Positions 16,445-24,306 of a stretch of DNA of 64,000 nucleotides are shown here, in pieces. This DNA comes from Mycobacterium sp. 852013-50091_SCH5140682 (GTDB lineage Bacteria > Actinomycetota > Actinomycetes > Mycobacteriales > Mycobacteriaceae), in the NCBI RefSeq assembly GCF_001665685.1, contig NZ_LZTB01000058.1, positions 62,001-126,000 of the forward strand. Direction: 5' to 3'. The position numbers and the translations under genes are program-made. Positions within the stretch are counted from its first letter, which is position 1, and every line of letters begins with the position of its first letter. A model generated the notes under the pieces. The model ran no database searches. It saw only the letters and a program-made list of their open reading frames with translations, and was not told where the DNA came from.

Positions 16445-17215
16445 ATGGCACGCACAGAGGGAGCATCCGGCGGCGTGCAGTCGGTCGAGCGCGCGTTCGA
16501 TCTGCTCGAGGTGATGGCCGCCGCCGGCGGGCCCATCGGACTCAGTCAGCTCTCGGAAGCCTCCGGCCTGCCGGTGCCGACCATTCACCGACTGGCACGC
16601 ACCCTCGTCAACCGCGGATACGTGCGACAACTGCCGTCGCGGCAATACTCCTTGGGGCCCAGGATGATTCGGCTCGGCGAGAGCGCCACCCGGATGCTCG
16701 GCGCCTGGTCGCGGCCGCTCTTGGCAGAGGTCGTCAAGACCACCGGGGAAACCGCGAACATGGCACTGCTCGATGACACCATGGCGGTGTACGTCTACCA
16801 AGTGCCTTCCGAACATTCCATGCGGATGTTCACCGAAGTGGGTCGACGCGTGTACACACACTGCACCGGCGTCGGCAAGGCACTCCTGATGCAGCTGCCC
16901 GACGAGGCTGTCCGGCAGATCGTCGCCCGCGCCGGCATGACTGCCCAGACCGCGTTCACCCTGACCGATCCTGATGCCCTCATCGCCGATCTCGAACTCA
17001 GCCGCCATCGCGGCTACGCGCTCGACGAGGGTGAGCAGGAGATCGGCGTGCGGTGCTTCGCCGTTCCGGTACCGGATGCGCCGATACCGACGGCGATCTC
17101 GGTATCCGGGCCCGCCGCCCGAGTCACCATTGACTCAGCGGATCACATTGTCCCGCTTCTGGTTCGAGTCGCCAAGGAACTCAGTGCGCAGTTCAGCGAC
17201 GGCGCCTCGACCTGA
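16445..17215 (+). CDS. IclR family transcriptional regulator of purine catabolism
   Basis: 256 residues from the ATG at 16445; the longer frame upstream overlaps the racemase gene. The N-terminal winged helix (about 14-75; SVERAFDLLEVM, then GLPVPTIHRLARTLVNRGYV) is followed by the effector-binding domain with the HCTGVGKALL segment and a C-terminal GVRCFAVPV strand. It probably senses allantoin, allantoate or glyoxylate as AllR does, and binds the paired boxes upstream of the cluster and of itself (inference). Whether it represses or activates cannot be read from sequence. Confidence 0.9.
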   Translation: MARTEGASGGVQSVERAFDLLEVMAAAGGPIGLSQLSEASGLPVPTIHRLARTLVNRGYVRQLPSRQYSLGPRMIRLGESATRMLGAWSRPLLAEVVKTTGETANMALLDDTMAVYVYQVPSEHSMRMFTEVGRRVYTHCTGVGKALLMQLPDEAVRQIVARAGMTAQTAFTLTDPDALIADLELSRHRGYALDEGEQEIGVRCFAVPVPDAPIPTAISVSGPAARVTIDSADHIVPLLVRVAKELSAQFSDGAST

Positions 17216-17269
17216 GTCCGCCCTTCGTTCCGCGAGTTCGACGAAAATGCTGCGCTCCGGCGGTTGGCG

Positions 17270-18106
17270 CTACATTTGCGTTGATCTCGGCGCGGCGTAA
17301 CCGGGCGCCGGGACGTCGGTCCACAACGCCGCTGCCGTCCGATCGGCCTCGGCGATGCCTGCGTCGAAATCGACAGTGATGACCAGAAGTTCGGTCGCGT
17401 CGGCGTCTCCCACCCGACCTGCCTGTGCCACGGTGATCCCGTCGGGCCCGATGACCTTGCTCTTGCCGAGCAACTCGCCGCCGCATTGGTTGGCCATGAT
17501 CCACCATTGCCCGTTGACCAGGGCATTCGCCGGATACAGCACGTCCCACCACGTCTCGGCAGCCACCTCGTAAGCGGCCGGTTCGACGACGATGCGCGCA
17601 CCCAGCTGTTGTAGGCGGCGGACATATGCGGGATGGTCGCCGTCGAAGCAGGTACTCAGTCCGATGATGCCGATCCCGTCGACGTCGACGACCGTCGGGT
17701 CCTGACCCGCTGAGAACACCTGCTCCTCCCCCAGCGGGGTGTACAGGTGGACCTTGCGATGGGCTGCGGCCAGTCGGCCGTCGGGCGCGTACACCACCTC
17801 GGTGTTGTAGAGATACTCACCGTCGCGCTCGGGCACCGTGCCGGCGAACAGCCAGACGCCCGCGCCGGCCGCCGCAGCTGACAACGCTTGGCCCCGAGGC
17901 CCTTCCAGCGGCTCGGCTGCCGCCGCCGCATCACCCGCCAAGGTCGCCGGGTCGTATCCGCACGGCCACAATTCCGGTAGGACGACGAGATCGCAACCCC
18001 GGTCGGCGAGGCGGCCGATCAATGTCAGGGCGTCGCGCAGGTTCACCTCGGGCTCGTTGCACGCCGGCAGCCATTGCGCGATTCCGACGGTGCACGTGCC
18101 TGCCAT
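17270..18106 (-). CDS. Carbon-nitrogen hydrolase (nitrilase superfamily)
   Basis: 278 residues from the ATG at 18106. The Glu-Lys-Cys triad is visible: E in VVLPELWP, K in HRKVHLY and C in LSTCFDGDHP. Such enzymes hydrolyse amides, N-carbamoyl compounds or nitriles. It converges on the iclR gene of the purine cluster with a 54-bp gap, so a role on a carbamoyl or ureido intermediate is possible but unproven. Its upstream region has only a weak match to the IclR box. Confidence 0.85.
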   Translation of the reverse strand: MAGTCTVGIAQWLPACNEPEVNLRDALTLIGRLADRGCDLVVLPELWPCGYDPATLAGDAAAAAEPLEGPRGQALSAAAAGAGVWLFAGTVPERDGEYLYNTEVVYAPDGRLAAAHRKVHLYTPLGEEQVFSAGQDPTVVDVDGIGIIGLSTCFDGDHPAYVRRLQQLGARIVVEPAAYEVAAETWWDVLYPANALVNGQWWIMANQCGGELLGKSKVIGPDGITVAQAGRVGDADATELLVITVDFDAGIAEADRTAAALWTDVPAPGYAAPRSTQM

Positions 18107-18241
18107 CAGCAGCCTCCTCGTCGATGGCCTGTGCGGCATCGCCGCGCACAGGTCCCAACGACTATCTCGGTGCTGCCCGACCGGGTCAACCAGCGAGTTC
18201 TGATTCCGTACGTCGTTTTTTCAGATGCACCCGGTAAACAC

Positions 18242-19042
18242 TTATACGGCTTGGCATTTCAGGTCGATCATGCTGTTGGCCGGCCGAGGTTGCCGTGGGA
18301 TGAGTACCGCCGCAGAGTTGTCGGACTCGACGCGCTCGGCGTACTGGTTGTCCGGGTCCGCGGTGATTGTGACGCGGTTGTCACGCTGGTAGAAGCTGCT
18401 GTCCACCGTCATCTGGGCGTAGTTCTGGGCCCGCCCATCCGGACCGCCGCCCAGTGAGGAGTTGTAGTTGACGCTGGCTCCGCTGTCGAGCGACACGCGA
18501 ACCGGAACGAGCTTGTCGACGGTGCCCGGTCCGAGATTCTGCACCTGATAGCCGACGTTGAGGGTGTCGCGGCCGGGTCCCGCACCGTCGAGCACGACCG
18601 AACAGTCCGGTGCCACCCAGATGACGAAGTTCGGTCCGCTGGGATCGTTCTTCGGCGCGTTGGCCTGTTTGCGCGACGCCGCAGCGGCATTGTCGGCACG
18701 CGTTTGGGTTCGGACATCGGGCGTCACGCACACCACGTCACCGTCGAACGCCTCGCGCCACACGAAACCCTGGATGCAGGTGTTGGGCCCGTAGGCCCCG
18801 CCGTTGGGTTCGCGGCGGTCGGCGGCGGTGGCGTTCTCCTGGGCCGTGCGCGCACGGACTTCGGGGGTGACGCATACCGTGTCGCCGCTTCGCGCCTCCC
18901 GCCAGACGTAGCCCTGGATGCAGGTATCCGGTCCGTAGGGTAGATCGGTGGGATCCGCCTGTGCGGGTATCGGGTTGGAAGCCGCTGCCAACGCGGCGAA
19001 CAGGGCTATCGATGCCGGCCTGCGCAGTACGTGGTGTGCCAT
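18242..19042 (-). CDS. Secreted protein with two YGP(D/N)TCIQG repeats and a CARDB-like domain
   Basis: 266 residues. A signal peptide ends near AQA-DP (about residue 29). Two tandem repeats of about 47 residues follow, each beginning YGPxTCIQGxVWREA and containing a second cysteine in VCVTPxVR, so each probably has one disulfide. The C-terminal half (about 135-260) looks like an Ig-like CARDB adhesion domain: LNVGYQVQNLGPGTVDK, then ADPDNQYAERVESDNS. I do not recognise a function; the repeat occurs in secreted actinobacterial proteins. No linked export or cell-wall genes are near. Confidence 0.8.
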   Translation of the reverse strand: MAHHVLRRPASIALFAALAAASNPIPAQADPTDLPYGPDTCIQGYVWREARSGDTVCVTPEVRARTAQENATAADRREPNGGAYGPNTCIQGFVWREAFDGDVVCVTPDVRTQTRADNAAAASRKQANAPKNDPSGPNFVIWVAPDCSVVLDGAGPGRDTLNVGYQVQNLGPGTVDKLVPVRVSLDSGASVNYNSSLGGGPDGRAQNYAQMTVDSSFYQRDNRVTITADPDNQYAERVESDNSAAVLIPRQPRPANSMIDLKCQAV

Positions 19043-19188
19043 GGTGATCCCTCCGCAGATCTGTGTTTGGGCAGTTCAGCGACTCCAACGGCACCATCGC
19101 ATCGCGGCGGGCGGCGGCATAGCGTAAGGACCTACCCGACTTGCACAGTCTCGGCTCGGGCTTCTCCGCGCCTTGTTGCGAGGGTTAG

Positions 19189-19210
19189 TATCTACGTATG
19201 CATGCAGATA
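19189..19210. promoter_or_regulatory. Candidate KmtR operator overlapping the kmtR start codon
   Basis: Inverted arms TATCT (19189-19193) and AGATA (19206-19210) flank a palindromic ATGCAT core. The kmtR ATG at 19198 lies inside, so binding would block transcription or translation initiation. ArsR-family operators are imperfect inverted repeats of about this span; the match is by symmetry only. Confidence 0.4.
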
Positions 19211-19599
19211 ATGCTTCGGTGCATCCCCTGGATCAGGAACAAGCGGTTCTGATCGTCGAGGTGTTCCGAATGCTTGCCGACGCCACCAGGATTCAGGTCT
19301 TGTGGGCGCTCACCGGCGGCGAGTTGTCGGTCAACGACCTTGCCACGCGCGTGGGCAAACCGGCCCCATCGGTGTCGCAGCACCTGGCCAAGCTCCGCAT
19401 GGCCCGGTTGGTACGCACGCGGCGGTCGGGCACCACGATCTTCTACAGCCTGGAGAACGAGCACGTCCGCCAATTGGTCGTCGACGCGGTGTTCAATGCC
19501 GAGCACGCCGGCCCCGGCGTTCCGCCGCACCACCGCGACGATGCGCGGGTGCGTGAACTGAGCGTCGATGCCCAACGACCGAAAGCCGCACGGCGATGA
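19198..19599 (+). CDS. kmtR: KmtR-type ArsR/SmtB nickel/cobalt sensor
   Basis: 133 residues with the winged-helix core VNDLATRVGKPAPSVSQHLAKLRMARLV at 45-72. Ligands reported for M. tuberculosis KmtR, as I recall them (H88, E101, H102, H110, H111), appear here one residue later: H89, E102, H103, H111 and H112, in ENEHV, NAEHA and PPHHR. KmtR represses a cation efflux gene and releases DNA when it binds Ni(II) or Co(II). Here the efflux gene follows at once with a 4-bp ATGA overlap. The start at 19198 is consistent with the N-terminal MHAD, close to KmtR. Confidence 0.88.
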   Translation: MHADNASVHPLDQEQAVLIVEVFRMLADATRIQVLWALTGGELSVNDLATRVGKPAPSVSQHLAKLRMARLVRTRRSGTTIFYSLENEHVRQLVVDAVFNAEHAGPGVPPHHRDDARVRELSVDAQRPKAARR

Positions 19600-20609
19600 G
19601 TAGCCATCACCCGCATCACCACCACGATCATGACCACGACCACGATCACGAGCACCCGAGCGGTGTGCGCGATCTGGTCCGGGAAATCTTCGCGCCGCAC
19701 TCCCACGATGCGGCGGACAGTATCGACAGCGCGCTGGAGTCCAGCGCGGCCGGAATCTGGGCCGTCAAGATCAGTCTGTTGGTGCTGGGGCTGACAGCGA
19801 TCGCCCAGATCGTCATCGTGGCGCTGTCGGGATCCATCGCATTGGCAGCCGACACCATCCACAATTTCTCCGACGCTTTGACCAGCGTGCCGCTATGGAT
19901 CGCTTTCGTGCTCAGCACCAAGGCCGCAACCCGCCGATACACCTACGGCTTCGGCCGCGCCGAGGACATCGCGGGGCTCTTCGTCGTCGCGATGATCGCC
20001 TTGTCTGCGGTGATCGCCGGCTGGGAAGCGATCCGGCGGTTGATCGAGCCGCAGCCGATCGAACACGTCGGCTGGGTGGCTCTCGCAGGCCTTGTGGGAT
20101 TCCTCGGCAATGAATGGGTTGCCTTGCTGCGCATCCGGGTTGGGCGCAGGATCGGTTCGGCCGCGCTGATCGCCGATGGACTGCACGCCCGCACCGACGG
20201 CTTCACGTCCCTGGCGGTGCTGATCGGTGCCGGTGGTGTGGCGCTGGGATTCCCGCTCGCCGATCCCATCGTCGGGTTGTTGATCACCGTGGCGATTCTG
20301 GTGGTGCTGCGCACGGCCGTTCGAGATGTGTTCCGTCGTCTGATGGACGGGGTGGACCCCGCGTTCATCGACACTGCCGAGTCCGTCCTGGCCGCACACC
20401 CCGGAGTACGAGCGGTGCGCAGTGTGCGCATGCGCTGGATCGGCCACCGTCTGCACGCCGATGCCGAACTCGACATCGACCCCGACCTCAGCCTCGCGAG
20501 TGCCCACCGGATTGCCCACGATGCCGAGCACGACCTCATCCATGCGGTACCAAAGCTGACCACCGCGCTCATCCATGCCTATCCCGCTGAGCACGCCACG
20601 ATCGGCTAG
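19596..20609 (+). CDS. cdf: Cation diffusion facilitator (CDF) metal exporter
   Basis: 337 residues. The N-terminus has about a dozen His and several Asp/Glu residues in the first 21, a cytosolic metal-loading tail. Six membrane helices follow, including the ALAADTIHNFSDA segment that holds the transport-site D/H ligands of helix 2 and IADGLHARTDG in helix 5; a C-terminal ferredoxin-like domain ends the protein. It exports divalent metals in exchange for protons. Coupling to kmtR (4-bp overlap) points to Ni(II)/Co(II), though CDFs often also move Zn(II). Confidence 0.92.
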   Translation: MSSHHPHHHHDHDHDHDHEHPSGVRDLVREIFAPHSHDAADSIDSALESSAAGIWAVKISLLVLGLTAIAQIVIVALSGSIALAADTIHNFSDALTSVPLWIAFVLSTKAATRRYTYGFGRAEDIAGLFVVAMIALSAVIAGWEAIRRLIEPQPIEHVGWVALAGLVGFLGNEWVALLRIRVGRRIGSAALIADGLHARTDGFTSLAVLIGAGGVALGFPLADPIVGLLITVAILVVLRTAVRDVFRRLMDGVDPAFIDTAESVLAAHPGVRAVRSVRMRWIGHRLHADAELDIDPDLSLASAHRIAHDAEHDLIHAVPKLTTALIHAYPAEHATIG

Positions 20610-20620
20610 CACCTCACCGC

Positions 20621-22063
20621 TTAGGGAAACCGATTGAGACAGACGTGTTGATCGCCGAGCACACCGGTGCGGAACGCGTCGATGCGTGCGAAGCCGGCCG
20701 GTGCCGTGCGGCCGTTGACGTCACTGGCCGCCAGACCGTTGGTGAGTAGCCCGGCCACGGCTTCGTCGAGGTCTCCGGCCGTGAGCGCAACGGTGTTGCC
20801 GTCGGGTGTGTTGACCTGGAGCGCAAGCTTGGTGGTGGCCACGCCGGTCAGGCATGCTGTGCGCAACCCGGCGTTGGCCGTGTCCAGCGGCAACCCGGCC
20901 TGCTGCTGCACCGCCAGCAGATATCGCGATATGAGCACGGAATAGGCGGTGTTGTCGCCCGTGAGGCCGGCCTGCCCGTCGGTTGGGGCGCCGAGTTGCT
21001 TCAGCGCGGGGAGGTCGACGCCAACGGTGTTGGTGGCCGGACAGAACGACACCGGCGGGGTGGCTTTCGCGTCGGGACATTTGGTCGCTGCACTGCTGTC
21101 GAAGCTCAGCCTCGGCCGATTCGCAGGCTTGAACAAGATATTCATCGCCGCGATGACGGATTTCACCGAGGTCTGCGAGACCGGCCAGTTGCCAGTCTGA
21201 TTGCGCTGCAACTCGACCGGCAGATCACCGCGCCGGCGGGTGACCTCATCCACATCGATGTCCATGCACGTGCCCGGCCCTTCGGCAAAACCGAACTGAA
21301 ACGCCGAGATCCGTTCGAATGCCGATCCGTGTTCGCCCCCGCCCGCCGCCGCGCGCCTGCCGGACATGAGTGGGTCGCGGAACGCGATCATGCTCGCGAG
21401 CAGGGTATTGAGTCCATTGCCCGTGGAGAGGGTGAAGCGGCGGGAATGACCTTGGGCCACCCAGTTCATGTACGCCCCCGCGAAACAGTCGGCCTGCTGC
21501 TCGGCCACCAGCACGGGCGTGTTGGGCGAGTTCAATCCGGCCTGATGCTGCACGGAGTGCCCGTATTCGTGCGCCAACACCATGGTCACCGCCATGTCGC
21601 CATACGTCTTCTTCAGTGACGGCAGCAGCACGCCACGATCCCACCCGATCGACCGGTCCACGGGGCAGAACGCGGCGTTCACCAGGCCCGAAGTGGTTTC
21701 GCCGCAGAAGGATACAGCGTCAGAAGAACGCCGCGAGTCCCAGGAGATGAGTTTGGCGACAGGGGTGAAGTTGCGCTTGAACGCGTCACGATACGCGCCG
21801 CTGCCCCAATAGTCCTCGACATCGCTGACCGACTGGACGGCCAACAGGTCAATGGCGCCGCCGTCGGTATTGGTCACGGTGCGCGAGGGTTTGGGGGCGT
21901 TTGGGCGCAGACCTGAGGGGCCATCGGTGGCAGGCATGCCCGCCACCATGAAGGGGTCGGCGGATTTCGGTGTCGCGGTTGTGCCGCATGCAGCCAGCGA
22001 CAGGGCCACCGTGGTCACCGCGATCGATCCAAGGATTCCCCGAACCGACGTTCTCATCCGCAT
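20621..22063 (-). CDS. Secreted lipoprotein, neutral zinc metallopeptidase family
   Basis: 480 residues. A lipoprotein signal ends at LAAC (Cys26). The zinc-binding HEYGH motif is at 165-169 and the downstream EQQADCFAG block, typical of this neutral zinc metallopeptidase family, near 188-196, probably supplying the third ligand. Eight or more cysteines in the mature part suggest disulfides outside the membrane. Substrate unknown. It converges with the cdf gene, leaving 11 bp. Confidence 0.85.
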   Translation of the reverse strand: MRMRTSVRGILGSIAVTTVALSLAACGTTATPKSADPFMVAGMPATDGPSGLRPNAPKPSRTVTNTDGGAIDLLAVQSVSDVEDYWGSGAYRDAFKRNFTPVAKLISWDSRRSSDAVSFCGETTSGLVNAAFCPVDRSIGWDRGVLLPSLKKTYGDMAVTMVLAHEYGHSVQHQAGLNSPNTPVLVAEQQADCFAGAYMNWVAQGHSRRFTLSTGNGLNTLLASMIAFRDPLMSGRRAAAGGGEHGSAFERISAFQFGFAEGPGTCMDIDVDEVTRRRGDLPVELQRNQTGNWPVSQTSVKSVIAAMNILFKPANRPRLSFDSSAATKCPDAKATPPVSFCPATNTVGVDLPALKQLGAPTDGQAGLTGDNTAYSVLISRYLLAVQQQAGLPLDTANAGLRTACLTGVATTKLALQVNTPDGNTVALTAGDLDEAVAGLLTNGLAASDVNGRTAPAGFARIDAFRTGVLGDQHVCLNRFP

Positions 22064-22120
22064 ATCGCGCCTCTCGCCGTCCGGTTATTTTCCCACACCG
22101 ACACCGATTCGACGCCGAGT

Positions 22121-23554
22121 TCACCTCGAACTTTGGTTGAGTGCCGCGGCGAGGCGAATTGCGAAGCCGTTGGCCGACACTCGGTCGATCAGAGCGAAAC
22201 ATACCGCCAGTCCATTGATTTGGCGGTCCGCTGCGCCTGGATAGAGCGATAGGGGTTCGACGACGAATCCCCGCGCGCTGAGTTGCTCGGCCACGCGCCG
22301 GTCATCATTGTCGTGGGGCAGTACGACGGCGACGTGGAGGCCGGCCTCGACGCCCAAGACGGAGAGTTCGGGGCAGTATGTGCCGAGCGCGGCGATCAGA
22401 ATGTCGCGACGATGCCGGTATTCGCGTGCGGCGCGGGCCAGGTGCCGCTGCAGATCACCGGCAAGGATCAGTTCCGCGAGTGCATCCCTGGTGATCACGG
22501 ACAGTGCGAGCCGACGCTCACGCAGGTAGGCCAGCACGGCATCGCACAGGGGTCGGGGCGGTACCAGCCACGCTGCGCCCAGTCCGGGCGTGAGAATCTT
22601 CGACGCTGTCCCGATGTAGGCGACGTGCTCCCCCGCTCCCGGTACCGACCGAACCGCCGGGAGCGGCGCCACCCCGTAGCGGAACTCACCGTCATAGTCG
22701 TCCTCGACGATGATCGAGCCGGTCCGCTTGGCCCAGGCAACCAGTTCGGCGCGTCGATTCACCGATAATCGGTGTCCCAGGGGGTATTGGTGCGCCGGCG
22801 TGCAATACACCAGGCCGGCGTCATCGCCCAGCTGATCGACGCGCAGGCCGTCGTCATCGACCGGGACGAAGACCGGATCCAGCCCGGCGCGGAGGAATTC
22901 CTCGTATGCGGCCGGGTAGCACGGGGATTCGAGATAGCAGCGGGTGAGACCGCTCACCGCCGCGATGGCCTGGAAGGCCGCTCCGGAGCCGGGCACGTCG
23001 ATCACCGTGTCGGTATCGATCCCGCGATTGGTGCGCAGGTGATCGGTCAACGCCGCGACGAACGACTCGCTGGTGTCCTGCCACGGTGACGAGATGGTCG
23101 GGGTCCGGGCGCCCGCCGCACGCCAGGCGCGAGTCCACGCGCGCATATCGATCAACCCCGGGTCCGGATAGCCCGGGCGGAGGTCTACCGGCGGATTGCG
23201 CTCGGGTGCAGTGTCTTCAGGTGGCGAGGGACGCCGCGAGCGGTCGATGTCGGGGTGGTCGGACGGGCGACTGGAGAGGCCGGCGGCGGCCGCGGACGCC
23301 GCGCCGGACGTCGTTCGGGTACCCGATCCTGGCACCCCTTCGAGGAATCCGGCGGCGACCAGCTCGTCGTAGGCCGCCGCGACCATGGTGCGTGAACATC
23401 CGAGCTCGTCGGCCAACGCGCGGGTAGAGGGCAGCCAGTCCCCGTCGGCGAGTTGGCCGCCGGCGATCAGGGCCACCATCTGCGTGGCGATCGACTTCGC
23501 GCTCAGATCGCTGGTGTCCAATGGGAGATGGACCAGTCGGGTGTGCCGCGGCAT
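22121..23554 (-). CDS. MocR/PdxR-type regulator (GntR HTH fused to class I aminotransferase domain)
   Basis: 477 residues from the ATG at 23554 (the frame is open to 23617). Residues 1-80 are a GntR winged helix (LADGDWLPSTRALADELGCSRTMVAAAYDEL), followed by a linker rich in Pro/Ser/Arg and an aminotransferase-fold domain. The PLP-binding lysine is in IGTASKILTPGLG. MocR proteins use PLP or its adducts to control vitamin B6 or amine genes. It is divergent from a PNP-oxidase-like flavoprotein 77 bp away, its likely target. Confidence 0.9.
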   Translation of the reverse strand: MPRHTRLVHLPLDTSDLSAKSIATQMVALIAGGQLADGDWLPSTRALADELGCSRTMVAAAYDELVAAGFLEGVPGSGTRTTSGAASAAAAGLSSRPSDHPDIDRSRRPSPPEDTAPERNPPVDLRPGYPDPGLIDMRAWTRAWRAAGARTPTISSPWQDTSESFVAALTDHLRTNRGIDTDTVIDVPGSGAAFQAIAAVSGLTRCYLESPCYPAAYEEFLRAGLDPVFVPVDDDGLRVDQLGDDAGLVYCTPAHQYPLGHRLSVNRRAELVAWAKRTGSIIVEDDYDGEFRYGVAPLPAVRSVPGAGEHVAYIGTASKILTPGLGAAWLVPPRPLCDAVLAYLRERRLALSVITRDALAELILAGDLQRHLARAAREYRHRRDILIAALGTYCPELSVLGVEAGLHVAVVLPHDNDDRRVAEQLSARGFVVEPLSLYPGAADRQINGLAVCFALIDRVSANGFAIRLAAALNQSSR

Positions 23555-23566
23555 CTGCTCACAATA

Positions 23567-23594
23567 CTGGCATCTGATATCTGCAGTTTCTGGC
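23567..23594. promoter_or_regulatory. Candidate MocR operator between divergent genes
   Basis: Direct repeats CTGGC at 23567-23571 and 23590-23594 are 23 bp apart, with the palindromes GATATC and CTGCAG between. MocR regulators often bind spaced direct repeats. The assignment is by position and repeat only. Confidence 0.3.
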
Positions 23595-23631
23595 TGTTCC
23601 GGCAAGGCCGCAATCATGGTTTGGTTGTGCC

Positions 23632-24306
23632 ATGGAGAAGCTCACCCGCAAAGAAGGTCGACAGTCCACCGAGCGTGCCGCACTGGAGGAATTCCTCGAT
23701 GGCCAATGGTGGGGTGTGCTCGCGATGGGCAGCGTCGCACGCCGTGACGGCAGGACGCGGCCGCTGGCTGTGCCGACGCTGTTCGTCCGGCACGAAGACC
23801 GGATTCTCATGCACGGTTCGACCGGTGCAGGCGCGATGGGAGCCAACGCCGCGGCAACGTCCGCGGCCTTCTGTGTGACGGCGATGGATGCGCTCGTGGT
23901 CGCTCACAGCACGTTCGACTCGTCGGTGCACTACCGCTCGGCGGTGCTCTACGGCGAACTGCAGGCCGCCCGCCGCGAGGAACGGGCCATGCTCCTGGAC
24001 CGCTTCAGCGACCTGCTACTCCCCGGGCGCACCGCCGAAGTCCGTGGCATGACACCGAAAGAGATCGCCGCCACCAATGTCGTCGCAATGCCCATCACCG
24101 ACGGGGACTGGGTGTACAAGGTCAACGACAGCTCGGTCAAGGAGCCCGACGAGGACACCGACGTATGGGCGGGCACCGTCCCGTTCGTCGTCAATTACGG
24201 TACGCCGCACCGTGCTTCGTGGTCGTCGGCCGAATTGCCGGACTCCGTGCGAACATTGGTCGAATCGGGAAGTCAGTCCGAGCGCCTCAGTTCTGCGCCG
24301 GTGTGA
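23632..24306 (+). CDS. Pyridoxamine-5'-phosphate-oxidase-like flavin-binding protein
   Basis: 224 residues with the split-barrel order of the PNPOx-like family: LAMGSVARRDGRTRPLAVPT, then DRILMHGSTGAGAMG and the YRSAVLYGELQAA strand. Family members bind FMN, F420 or heme; many are not true PNP oxidases. Divergent MocR suggests a B6 or amine link. No Shine-Dalgarno is obvious before the ATG, so it may be leaderless. Its 3' end overlaps the convergent reductase gene by 20 bp. Confidence 0.8.
   Translation: MEKLTRKEGRQSTERAALEEFLDGQWWGVLAMGSVARRDGRTRPLAVPTLFVRHEDRILMHGSTGAGAMGANAAATSAAFCVTAMDALVVAHSTFDSSVHYRSAVLYGELQAARREERAMLLDRFSDLLLPGRTAEVRGMTPKEIAATNVVAMPITDGDWVYKVNDSSVKEPDEDTDVWAGTVPFVVNYGTPHRASWSSAELPDSVRTLVESGSQSERLSSAPV

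Noticed and set aside
18195..18215. Possible IclR box (TTCCG-tacgt-CGTTT) upstream of the nitrilase gene
   Set aside because: Only the inner bases match and there is no partner box 21 bp away, so it was not counted with the regulon.
24287..24306. Gene overlap between PNPOx-like and MDR genes
   Set aside because: A 20-bp tail-to-tail overlap in compact high-GC genomes is ordinary and both frames keep family C-termini.
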